The notes below the pieces were generated by a model, which searched no databases, was not told the DNA's origin, and worked only from the letters and a program-made list of their open reading frames with translations. From JBKHDT01 sp049974825 (GTDB lineage: Bacteria; Pseudomonadota; Gammaproteobacteria; Halothiobacillales; Halothiobacillaceae), in assembly GCA_049974825.1 (NCBI GenBank), contig JBNGDJ010000124.1:1-6091 (forward strand): a DNA stretch of 6,091 nt. Direction: 5' to 3'. This document shows, in pieces, positions 1 through 5,407 of this stretch. Position numbers and translations under genes: made by a program. Positions within the stretch are counted from its first letter, which is position 1; each line of letters starts with the position of its first letter.

Positions 1-86
1 GAACCAGGCGCGCGGGCGAACGCGCGCACCGGCAGGTGGCAAGACCGCACCAGAATCAGGCAGGCAACACCGAACAGAACTTTCAT
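1..86 (-). CDS. Possible 5' end of a secreted or membrane protein, cut by the left edge
   Basis: Read on the minus strand from an ATG at 86, the frame stays open to the window edge and begins MKVLFGVACLILVRSCHLP. This is a short hydrophobic stretch after one lysine, as in a weak signal peptide or first membrane segment. A second in-frame ATG lies at 107 (MQIHDVG before the above). Neither start has a visible Shine-Dalgarno sequence. The start lies about 170 nt downstream of the sensor-kinase stop, beyond several hairpins, so if real it need not belong to the same operon. Only 28 residues are visible and I recognise no family. It could be a chance open frame in GC-rich DNA. Confidence 0.2.
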   Translation of the reverse strand, partial: MKVLFGVACLILVRSCHLPVRAFARAPG

Positions 87-101
87 GCCGACATCGTGAA
101 T

Positions 102-189
102 CTGCATTCGCGCAGGGCATGGATGCCCAGCCGCACAATGGCGCAAGCCATTGAATTGCGGAGCCCGGGCCGAGCATGGATCGGCCCGG
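102..189. other. Cluster of stem-loops downstream of the sensor kinase
   Basis: Four inverted repeats lie side by side. CTGC and GCAG pair at 102-115 around a TTCG-containing loop. GGGCAT and ATGCCC face each other at 115-128. At 131-161, CCGCA plus CAATGGC pair with GCCATTG plus TGCGG, giving 12 bp with a three-base AAT bulge and a GCAA loop (a GNRA tetraloop in plus-strand RNA). At 165-189, nine perfect pairs CCGGGCCGA/TCGGCCCGG flank a 7-nt loop. None is followed by a T-run on either strand, so a classical intrinsic terminator is not shown. The cluster could still act as a 3' end structure for the kinase operon, as a structured leader of a gene further left, or simply as repeat DNA. No gene covers 108-253. 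Confidence 0.6.
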
Positions 190-210
190 ACGTCACTGAA
201 CGCGTAGCTG

Positions 211-253
211 GCGTTAGCCCACAAGGCCAAGGATGGCTTTGTACAGAGTTTCC
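211..253 (+). repeat. Dispersed repeat, copy 1 (left intergenic region)
   Basis: This 43-nt block aligns without gaps to the complement of 3496-3538 with 35 identities (counted by eye). The conserved core is GGATGG, TTTGT and CAGAGTTTCC at the 3' end, and GCG plus AGCCCAC at the 5' end. It ends one base before the complement of the sensor-kinase stop codon at 254-256. Inside it CAAGGCC (222-228) can pair with GGCTTTG (235-241), with one G-U pair. As in copy 3, a GC-rich hairpin (165-189) precedes it by roughly 15-20 nt, followed by AACGC. This suggests that the full element is longer than the aligned block. I cannot name the family. Confidence 0.6.
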
Positions 254-1576
254 CTATGAGTCGGGCAGTGTCCCCAGCGGAATCCGCAACGAGACCCGCA
301 GCCCGCCCAGGCCGGAACAGTCGAACTCGATACTGCCGTGATACTGGCCGATGATGTCACCAACGATGACCAGCCCCATGCCATGCCCGGGACGGTTCTC
401 ATCCGCCCGCCAGCCAGGCTTCATGAGCTGTGTTCGCTGACTGTCCGGCACACCCGGACCATCGTCCTCGATGACGCCGGTCAGATAATCCGACGTCTGG
501 TTTACCTGCACCACCACGCGCGACTGCGCCCACTTGCAGGCGTTGTCCACCAGATTGCCGAAAAGCTCGAGCATGTCGTCCCCGTCCAGGGCAACGGACT
601 CTCCCTGAATCTGCAGATCGATGCGCAGCTTTGGGTACAGTTTTTCCAGCGCTTCCTGCAGTGCAGCAAGCTCCTGCCGGGCGTCGAACCGGGACCCGAG
701 CTGCCCGGCGCCGGCCAGTCGAGCGCGCTGCAACTCGCGATCGACCGTTTGCTGCATGATCTCGACCTGGGTCCGGATGGCATGGCCCTCCTGGTCTCGA
801 CCCTGCCTGGTCAACGCCTCGGCACGCTGGGCGAGAATCGCCAGTGGCGTTTTCAGTGCATGGCTCAGATTCGCCAATGCTCGCCGCGTCCGTGCCTGAC
901 GCTGACCATGGTGATAGGCCAGACGATTGAGCGAACGGATCAGGGGCGCCAGCTCGTCCGGCGCATCGACCGGATGCGGTTCGCCTCTGCCTGCCTCGAT
1001 TTCCCGACAGATCTGCTCGGCGGCGCGCAGAGGCCGCAAGGCCCGGCGCAGGGTCAGCAGTTGAAGGCCAAGCACCACCAGCAGGGTGAGCAGACTGGTA
1101 CCGAGCAACCCCCACTGGAACTGGTCGACTGCCCGCTCCATGTCGCTGACATCCTCCGCCACCCGAATTGTCACCGGCTCACCGTCCACCCGGTACTCCC
1201 GGCCAAGCACCAGGAGACGCTGACCACGGGGACCGGGCAACCGCTCAAGCGACGGGGCAGGCTTTGCCGGTGACGGCAGAGTCGTGTCCCACAATGATCG
1301 GGATCGGATAGTGCCGCCGGCATGCTCGATCTGGAAGTAATAACCGGACAGCGGGGCATCATAGACCGTACCCGGGCTCGGCTCGATGTACTCGACCGGC
1401 TGGGGCGCGAGGCGCAACCGGGCATAGAGCGTATCCGCATCGTGTTCCAGACGCTGAATGACATAGTCTTCGAACACAGCACGCGGAAGCCACTGGAAGC
1501 CAGCTGACTGCATGAGCATGAGCGCCAGCACGCCTCCGACCAGCAGCAGATTGAGCCTGAGCGTGATGGACTTCAC
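254..1576 (-). CDS. PhoQ-like sensor histidine kinase
   Basis: This is an inner-membrane sensor kinase of 440 residues that should autophosphorylate and pass phosphate to the response regulator encoded just upstream. TM1 is at about 8-27, the periplasmic sensor region at about 28-155, TM2 at about 156-176 and a HAMP-like linker at about 177-230. The dimerisation box NLSHALKTPLA places the phospho-accepting histidine at 239. The N box is GNLVDNACKWA (340-350), G1 is DDGPGVP (371-377) and G2 is RPGHGMGL (395-402). HALKTPLAIL, DNACKW and GWRADENRPGHGMGL closely parallel E. coli PhoQ, which likewise lacks the usual acidic residue after the histidine. The start is GTG, sharing GTGA with the regulator stop (4-nt overlap), which implies translational coupling. 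The periplasmic region is shorter and different from enteric PhoQ, so the signal (Mg2+, cationic peptides, other) is not established. Confidence 0.96.
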   Translation of the reverse strand: MKSITLRLNLLLVGGVLALMLMQSAGFQWLPRAVFEDYVIQRLEHDADTLYARLRLAPQPVEYIEPSPGTVYDAPLSGYYFQIEHAGGTIRSRSLWDTTLPSPAKPAPSLERLPGPRGQRLLVLGREYRVDGEPVTIRVAEDVSDMERAVDQFQWGLLGTSLLTLLVVLGLQLLTLRRALRPLRAAEQICREIEAGRGEPHPVDAPDELAPLIRSLNRLAYHHGQRQARTRRALANLSHALKTPLAILAQRAEALTRQGRDQEGHAIRTQVEIMQQTVDRELQRARLAGAGQLGSRFDARQELAALQEALEKLYPKLRIDLQIQGESVALDGDDMLELFGNLVDNACKWAQSRVVVQVNQTSDYLTGVIEDDGPGVPDSQRTQLMKPGWRADENRPGHGMGLVIVGDIIGQYHGSIEFDCSGLGGLRVSLRIPLGTLPDS

Positions 1577-2238
1577 GGCTCGGAACGAAGCAGGTAGCCC
1601 TGCCCGCGCCGGGTCTCGATATGGCCTGCACCGAGCTTCTCGCGCAGGCGACGGACATAAACCTCCAGCACATTGCTGTCACGCTCGTCATCGTACTCGT
1701 AGAGATGCTCGGACAACCTGGTCTTGGACAGAACCTCATCCGGATGCCGCAGCATGAATCGCAGCAGGCGAAACTCCATGCCCGTGAGCGGGACCTCAGT
1801 GCCGTCCTGTTGAACCAGCAGGCGGCGGCGTTCATCCAGGCTCCACGGCCCAACGGTCAGCGCCACGTCCTGGCGAGGCGCACTGCGCCGAAGCAGCGCA
1901 TGAATCCGGGCAACGAGTTCCTCGGCATGAAAAGGCTTGCCCAGATAATCATCCGCGCCCGCACGCAGCCCCTCGACCCGATCGCGCCAACCGTCACGGG
2001 CTGTAAGCACCAGCACCGGCATGGTGCATCCAGCCGCCCGCCAGGACGCAAGCACGGCCATGCCGGAGCGACCCGGCAGGCCAAGATCAAGGATCGCCAG
2101 ATCGTAGGGTTCGGTCAGGCCCAGGTGCTCGCCATCGATCCCGTCATGCGCCAGGTCGACGGCGAGCCCTTCCGAGGCCAGATGCGACTTGAGCCCTTCG
2201 GCCAGCTCGCGGTCATCCTCCACCAGAAGCAGCCGCAA
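1573..2238 (-). CDS. PhoP-like OmpR-family response regulator
   Basis: This is a cytoplasmic DNA-binding regulator of 221 residues, the usual OmpR/PhoB length. The receiver domain (about 1-117) has the acidic pocket E7/D8/D9, the phospho-acceptor D51 in ILDLGLPG, T79 in LVLTARD, and Y98 and K101 in ADDYLGKPF. LTARDGWRDRVEGLRAGADD is strikingly PhoP-like. The winged-helix domain (about 125-220) carries the recognition helix around 187-203 (DSNVLEVYVRRLREKLG) and ends with the wing motif ETRRGQGYLL. The start is TTG at 2238. The next in-frame codons upstream are GAC and then the PepSY TGA, so no earlier start can exist. GAGGA 7 nt upstream, inside the last PepSY codons, serves as the ribosome binding site. 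It is the middle gene of PepSY-regulator-kinase and its partner is the kinase that overlaps its stop. Orthology to phoP proper is not proven. Confidence 0.97.
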   Translation of the reverse strand: MRLLLVEDDRELAEGLKSHLASEGLAVDLAHDGIDGEHLGLTEPYDLAILDLGLPGRSGMAVLASWRAAGCTMPVLVLTARDGWRDRVEGLRAGADDYLGKPFHAEELVARIHALLRRSAPRQDVALTVGPWSLDERRRLLVQQDGTEVPLTGMEFRLLRFMLRHPDEVLSKTRLSEHLYEYDDERDSNVLEVYVRRLREKLGAGHIETRRGQGYLLRSEP

Positions 2239-2241
2239 GTC

Positions 2242-2595
2242 TCAGTCCTCAAGTTCGTGCTCGATCAGCGAGGCATCGGTCGCATCAAGCTCCAGCTCGT
2301 ACAGCGCACCCTGCGGATCGATAATCTTCAGCTCGTAAACGTAGCGCCCGTCATCGCGATCAAGCTCGGCCTCGATCAGCTGGCCCGGCTGGATGGCGAG
2401 GGCACGGGCCATGATGTCCTCCATGGAGAGGATCTCTCCCCGTTCGCGCAATTCCAGAATCCGGTTGTGCTTGTAGCTGTCATCCTCGTAATCGCGCTTT
2501 GCATCCGCATAGACCAGAGTCGATGCGGTAACGGCACCAACCACGACCAGCGCCATTCCCGGAATGACCGACTTTTTGTTCATCAATCGCTTCAT
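2242..2595 (-). CDS. Secreted PepSY-domain protein
   Basis: This is a small exported protein of 117 residues. A basic N-terminus (MKRLMNKK) and a hydrophobic core (about 10-29) lead to a likely signal peptidase site near A30-D31-A32. After a charged linker (33-50), a single PepSY-type domain (about 53-117) shows the typical pattern ILSMEDIMARAL, then a charged turn, then YVYELKIID and LYELELDATDASLIE. PepSY domains are thought to inhibit or modulate proteins in the periplasm, and genes of this kind often precede PhoP/PhoQ-like pairs. Its direct effect on the kinase here is inference. The ATG at 2595 is chosen because AGAGGAA stands 7 nt upstream; a second ATG four codons in has no such site. 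It is the first gene of the operon. Its stop is separated from the regulator start by 3 nt and lies in the same frame. Confidence 0.93.
   Translation of the reverse strand: MKRLMNKKSVIPGMALVVVGAVTASTLVYADAKRDYEDDSYKHNRILELRERGEILSMEDIMARALAIQPGQLIEAELDRDDGRYVYELKIIDPQGALYELELDATDASLIEHELED
2246..2250 (-). promoter_or_regulatory. Ribosome binding site of the response regulator, inside the PepSY gene
   Basis: On the minus strand GAGGA lies 7 nt before the TTG start of the regulator. It is formed by the Leu-Glu-Asp codons at the end of the PepSY gene. This fixes the TTG start and couples regulator translation to PepSY translation. Confidence 0.75.
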
Positions 2596-2636
2596 TTTTC
2601 AGTTCCTCTCAAGGCATGTCAACGCGAAGCGCCTTT

Positions 2637-2759
2637 CGACGTTCACGGCCGGGGCCTGCTGCCCCTTCATGACCCGCTTGCGCCAGAAGCCTGTTGGCTT
2701 TGGAAACTCTGCATTCGTGCAGACCTTCCCTTTGCATTGGCGGGTCATGAGGCAGCAGG
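2637..2759 (+). repeat. Dispersed repeat, copy 2, with a large imperfect inverted repeat
   Basis: The outer arms pair over 20 bp. TCATGACCCGC (2667-2677) matches GCGGGTCATGA (2740-2750), and CCTGCTGCC (2655-2663) matches GGCAGCAGG (2751-2759), with only the left arm carrying three extra bases. Between the arms sit two hairpins. CCA-G-AAGCC pairs with GGCTTTGG at 2683-2703 around a TGTT loop with one bulged base. TCTGCA-TTCG-TGCAGA lies at 2708-2723, extended to 2702-2729 by GGAA/TTCC. The folded form would be a three-way junction. Relation to the other copies: 2637-2665 resembles the complement of 3550-3575 (CGTTCACG, CCGGG, TGCCCC), and GTGCAGACCTTCC (2717-2729) differs by two bases from copy 3. 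It sits in the leader or promoter region of the PepSY operon. Confidence 0.6.
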
Positions 2760-2805
2760 ATAGCCAGGGAAGCTGAACGCTCGCTGAATGCAATGAAGCG
2801 GATTG

Positions 2806-2869
2806 AAAAAAGCGGCTCCGGGAAAGCTCCGCACAGGGTTGACGGCGCTTTCGAAAACGCGCCGCCGTC
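2806..2869 (-). terminator. Terminator-like hairpins after the yceI-like gene
   Basis: Reading the minus strand past the stop at 2875, GACGGCG (2863-2869) can pair with CGCCGTC (2841-2847), or alternatively CGGCGC with GCGCCG inside it. Further on, GCGG (2829-2832) pairs with CCGC (2812-2815) and is followed at once by six T residues (2811-2806). The second stem is short (4-6 bp with a two-base bulge), so termination strength is uncertain. The position between two same-strand genes fits a terminator that separates yceI from the PepSY operon. Confidence 0.4.
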
Positions 2870-2874
2870 TCCGG

Positions 2875-3465
2875 TCACTGCTCTTCTGCGGGGACCAACG
2901 CCTCGAAGGACACATCAATGGTGACCTCGTCGCCGACCACGGGCACGTACTTGCCGGCATCAAACGCGCTGCGACTGATCACCGTCGTGGCATTGGCGCC
3001 GATGGCCTCGCGTTCGGCCAGCGGATGCATGCCCTGGTGGAAATGGGTGACCGACAGTGTCACCGGTTGCGTCACGCCCCGGATGGTCAGGTCTCCCTGA
3101 ATCTCGACCGGCACGTCATCCTCGAAAATCACACGCGTTGAACGAAAAGATGCCGTCGGAAACTGCTGCGTATCGAGAAACTCGGTGCCGCGGATATGCT
3201 CGTCAAAGGTTTCGTCCCCCGTGCTCACCGAGTTCATGTCCAGATCAATCACGACGGCCGCCGTGCCGGCTTCCGAATCCCAATCCACATGGCCGGACAG
3301 GTTATCGATGCGGGAAAGCTGGGTCGAGAACCCCAAATGGTCGTAGGAAAAGCGGGCAAAGGTATGGGCGTCATCCACCAGATAGCGAGTGGATTCCGCC
3401 CAAGCGGGCGCTGCAAGCATGGTTGCGGCGATAAGGGGCGCGACAAGAACCGGATGTTTTTTCAT
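2875..3465 (-). CDS. Periplasmic YceI-family protein
   Basis: This YceI-family protein of 196 residues has the usual family length. Members are lipocalin-like beta-barrels, and solved examples bind a polyisoprenoid chain or isoprenoid quinone in the periplasm. The signal peptide is MKKHPVLVAPLIAATMLAAP with likely cleavage after AWA (residue 23). The mature part begins STRYLVDDAHTFARFSYDHLGF, typical of the family. Other hallmarks are FLDTQQFPTASFRSTRV (96-111), QGDLTIRGVTQPVTLSV (123-139), and the C-terminal ATTVISRSAFDAGKYVPVVGDEV (159-181) closing with VTIDVSFEA. The ATG at 3465 is chosen because the signal peptide starts there and AGGAG lies upstream; the frame continues upstream to an ATG at 3651, but that extension has no coding character. 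It is divergent from the LysR gene, a pairing that suggests control by it (inference). The exact ligand is unknown. Confidence 0.95.
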   Translation of the reverse strand: MKKHPVLVAPLIAATMLAAPAWAESTRYLVDDAHTFARFSYDHLGFSTQLSRIDNLSGHVDWDSEAGTAAVVIDLDMNSVSTGDETFDEHIRGTEFLDTQQFPTASFRSTRVIFEDDVPVEIQGDLTIRGVTQPVTLSVTHFHQGMHPLAEREAIGANATTVISRSAFDAGKYVPVVGDEVTIDVSFEALVPAEEQ

Positions 3466-3475
3466 GGCTTTAAAA

Positions 3476-3480
3476 CTCCT
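3476..3480 (-). promoter_or_regulatory. Ribosome binding site of the yceI-like gene
   Basis: AGGAG on the minus strand lies 10 nt before the ATG at 3465. It supports that start over an in-frame ATG 62 codons upstream. Confidence 0.75.
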
Positions 3481-3495
3481 GAAAGTCGTTTTGCT

Positions 3496-3605
3496 GGAAA
3501 CTCTGCACAAATCCATCCATGGGTTCGTGGGCTTGCGCCATTGAGCGTTGGGGCATGGACCCGGCGTGAACGCCGGTTTACCCCTGCCTCGGGCTGCTGC
3601 CAAGG
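3496..3605 (-). repeat. Dispersed repeat, copy 3, in the leader of the yceI-like gene
   Basis: The complement of 3496-3538 is the best match (35 of 43) to 211-253 and carries ATGGATGG, TTTGTGCAG and AGTTTCC. TGGAAACTCTGCA (3495-3507) is also an exact 13-nt match to 2701-2713, and GCTTGCGCCA (3531-3540) matches 2676-2685. Beside it, CCGGCG-TGAA-CGCCGG (3561-3576) forms a perfect 6-bp hairpin enclosed by GGGG (3550-3553) and CCCC (3581-3584). The right boundary is a guess, set where GGCAGCAGC (complement of 3593-3602) recalls the outer arm of copy 2. The element lies between the AT-rich divergent promoter region and the yceI start, so it would be transcribed as leader RNA if the yceI promoter is in that AT-rich block. 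Confidence 0.6.
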
Positions 3606-3665
3606 CATTTTGGAAAGCATACGGGGGACGCGATTGATGAAAAACAGCCAAGAATAAAAATTTTC

Positions 3666-3682
3666 TTTGCTAAAATCGCAAA
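3666..3682. promoter_or_regulatory. LysR-type operator overlapping the -10-like box of the LysR gene
   Basis: TTTGC-N7-GCAAA is a perfect 5+5 dyad containing the T-N11-A core that LysR-family regulators bind. The 7-nt centre holds TAAAAT (3671-3676), a good -10 candidate for the LysR gene, and the dyad ends two bases before its start codon region (ATG at 3684). I see no convincing -35. This geometry fits autorepression, the common LysR arrangement. An adjoining weaker dyad, AAGAA-N8-TTCTT (3650-3667), could be a second half of the regulatory region. Confidence 0.5.
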
Positions 3683-3683
3683 A

Positions 3684-4586
3684 ATGGACCAACTTCAATG
3701 CATGCGCACATTCGTCCGCGTCGCGCAGGCGGGCAGTTTCAGTGACGTGGCCCGCCGTGCGGGCAGCTCGGTCTCGATGGTGACCCGGCAAGTGGCGGCA
3801 CTGGAGCAGGCACTCGGCACCCGGCTGCTGCGGCGCACCACCCGGCGACTGACCCTGACCGCGGCCGGTCAGACCTACCTTGAGCGCGCCCGCCAGATCC
3901 TTGCCGCGCTGGATGCCGCGGACGAGGAAATCCGCGCCGCGCAGGAACGTCCCAGCGGCACGGTACGCCTGAGTGTTCCCTTGAGCTATGGCCTGCGCCG
4001 CGTGGCGCCGATCCTGCCTGATTTTCTTCAAGCGCAACCGGACCTGCGGCTCACGGTCGATTTCAGCGACCGGGCTGTGGACCTGCTCCAGGAGCAGGTG
4101 GACGTAGCCATTCGGATTGCCGACCGTCTCGAGCCCGGCCAGGTCGCCAGAAAGCTGGGCGAAGCCCGGCTGATGACACTGGCCGCACCAAGCTACCTGG
4201 CCAGGAAGGGAACGCCCGAACACCCCCGGGCCCTGATCGAGCACGACATCCTGGGGTTTTCACCGACCACCGAGGCGACGACGATGACCTTCCAGGCGCA
4301 GGGCGAGCCGCTGCGAATCACGCCGAAGCCGCGCATGCTGGCCAGCAACGGAGATGCCCTGCTGACAGCCGCTATCCAGGGGTTGGGCATTACCATGCAG
4401 CCGGACTTTATCGCCCGGGAAGCCATTGACCGAGGGGACGTGGTGCCCTTGCTGAGCAACTTCGAACCAGCCCCGCTGGGCATCCACCTGCTCCTGCCTC
4501 CCGAGCTTGAGCCACCGCGTCGGGTGCGCGTTCTGGTGGACTTTCTGGTCTCCAGGCTCTCGACCATCCGGGGCCACGGCACCTGA
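3684..4586 (+). CDS. LysR-family transcriptional regulator (CrgA-like subgroup)
   Basis: This is a cytoplasmic regulator of 300 residues, the standard LysR length. The N-terminal winged HTH (about 1-60) reads MDQLQCMRTFVRVAQAGSFS, then the recognition region VSMVTRQVAALEQALGTRLL and RTTRRLTLTAAG. A linker helix (about 62-88) follows, then the effector-binding domain from about 90 (SGTVRLSVPLSYG) to near the end. VDVAIRIADRLEPGQVARKLG and GLGITMQPDFIAREAIDRGDVVPLL are typical of the CrgA/PBP2-like group. The effector cannot be read from sequence. The start matches the family N-terminus exactly. There is no Shine-Dalgarno sequence in the A-rich stretch before it, and the -10-like TAAAAT is only 7 nt upstream, so translation may be leaderless. 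It is divergent from the yceI-like gene and followed, after 177 nt, by the flavin reductase on the same strand. Confidence 0.96.
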   Translation: MDQLQCMRTFVRVAQAGSFSDVARRAGSSVSMVTRQVAALEQALGTRLLRRTTRRLTLTAAGQTYLERARQILAALDAADEEIRAAQERPSGTVRLSVPLSYGLRRVAPILPDFLQAQPDLRLTVDFSDRAVDLLQEQVDVAIRIADRLEPGQVARKLGEARLMTLAAPSYLARKGTPEHPRALIEHDILGFSPTTEATTMTFQAQGEPLRITPKPRMLASNGDALLTAAIQGLGITMQPDFIAREAIDRGDVVPLLSNFEPAPLGIHLLLPPELEPPRRVRVLVDFLVSRLSTIRGHGT

Positions 4587-4604
4587 TTCTCACGCCGCTC
4601 CCGG

Positions 4605-4656
4605 ATCGGCAATGCCCCGTCAGCCGGTTCCGACAAGAGATTGGGACGGTGCCGAT
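4605..4656. other. Long imperfect stem-loop between the LysR and flavin reductase genes
   Basis: ATCGGCA (4605-4611) and CCGTC (4617-4621) pair with GACGG plus TGCCGAT (4645-4656), giving 12 bp with five unpaired bases on the left side and a 23-nt loop. There is no T-run after it, so a classical terminator is not shown. Apart from this, 4587-4763 shows no gene and I could not pick a clear promoter for the flavin reductase. Confidence 0.4.
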
Positions 4657-4749
4657 AAATCCTTGCGGGGCCGTTATCACCCATTCACGCAGATCAGCTA
4701 CAGTCAGGTCCTCGCGGCCCGTGGGTCGACCTCACATCCATGTTCAAGC

Positions 4750-4755
4750 AGGAGC
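4750..4755 (+). promoter_or_regulatory. Ribosome binding site that sets the flavin reductase start
   Basis: AGGAGC lies 8 nt before the ATG at 4764. The in-frame ATG at 4740 has no Shine-Dalgarno sequence, so the shorter protein is preferred. Confidence 0.75.
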
Positions 4756-4763
4756 GCCACTGC

Positions 4764-5378
4764 ATGTACCTCCAAACCGAAAAACTGCCGCCGATTGATC
4801 TTTACCGTCTGCTGACCGGCTCGGTGGTGCCCCGGCCAATCGCCTGGATCAGCACCCGTTCTGCCAGCGGGGTGAACAATATCGCGCCCTATTCATTCTT
4901 CACCGTTGCCAGTTGTGTGCCGCCCGTGCTGGCCATCGTGCACGTCAATCCCAAGAGCGGGCAGGAAAAGGACACCCTGCGCAACCTGCGAGAAACCGGA
5001 GAATGCGTGGTCAATACGGTGAGCGCCGCGGACGGAGACCGGATGAACGGCAGTTGCGCGCCCTACCCACCGGAAACCGGCGAGTTTGACGCGGTTGGAA
5101 TTGAATCCGCGGACAGCCGGGTCGTCTCCGTGCCCGGTGTCGCCTCGGCCGCCGTACGCATGGAAGGCCGGCTGCGGGACGTCGTGACCATTGCCGACAC
5201 GCCCATGGGCGGACAGGTCATGCTGATCGACGTGCTGGCCATCCACGTGCAAGACGAACTCCTGGTCGACGGGCAGATTGACCCGACCCGGATCGAGCTG
5301 CTGGCCAAGCTCGGCGGCGACAACTACAGCCTCAGCCAAAGTGCGCGCAGCATGGCTCGGCCGACTACCGCAGGATGA
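4764..5378 (+). CDS. Flavin reductase-like, FMN-binding protein
   Basis: This protein of 204 residues belongs to the flavin reductase-like FMN-binding split-barrel family, whose characterised members reduce free flavin with NAD(P)H, often for a partner monooxygenase, or bind FMN themselves. Family features are LLTGSVVPRPIAWIST (16-31), GVNNIAPYSFFTVASCVPP (36-54, the FMN contact region), PKSGQEKDTLRNLRETGECVVN (63-84) and the late ELLAKLGGDNYS (178-189), where this subgroup usually keeps a GG-aromatic motif. No monooxygenase is in the window, so the electron acceptor is unknown. A frame starting at 4740 would add eight residues (MFKQERHC), which look non-native. The gene lies on the same strand as the LysR gene but 177 nt away, so co-transcription is uncertain. 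It converges on the membrane-protein gene with 29 nt between the stops. Confidence 0.94.
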   Translation: MYLQTEKLPPIDLYRLLTGSVVPRPIAWISTRSASGVNNIAPYSFFTVASCVPPVLAIVHVNPKSGQEKDTLRNLRETGECVVNTVSAADGDRMNGSCAPYPPETGEFDAVGIESADSRVVSVPGVASAAVRMEGRLRDVVTIADTPMGGQVMLIDVLAIHVQDELLVDGQIDPTRIELLAKLGGDNYSLSQSARSMARPTTAG

Positions 5379-5407
5379 GCTGAGCGCGCTGGGACCGCGG
5401 TCAGGCA

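Noticed and set aside
338..1273. Long open frame on the plus strand opposite the sensor kinase
   Set aside because: Its translation shows no domain and the opposite strand encodes a complete kinase; it is a GC-rich shadow.
2239..2244. PepSY and the response regulator lie in the same frame, separated by one TGA and one sense codon, suggesting a readthrough fusion
   Set aside because: PepSY has a signal peptide and works outside the cytoplasm, the regulator works inside, and a ribosome site precedes the regulator's TTG. Separate genes explain it fully.
2596..2626. TTGACA on the minus strand with AAAAAT 17 nt further on, just before the PepSY start
   Set aside because: Transcription from it would begin inside the PepSY coding region, after the good ribosome site and ATG, so it cannot be the operon promoter.
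1621..2763. Long open frame of 380 codons on the plus strand opposite the regulator and PepSY genes
   Set aside because: No recognisable family, and it runs antisense through two well-supported genes and the repeat region.
3466..3651. N-terminal extension of the yceI-like protein to an ATG at 3651
   Set aside because: It would bury the signal peptide 62 residues inside, has low-quality sequence translated from the repeat, and a better start with AGGAG exists at 3465.
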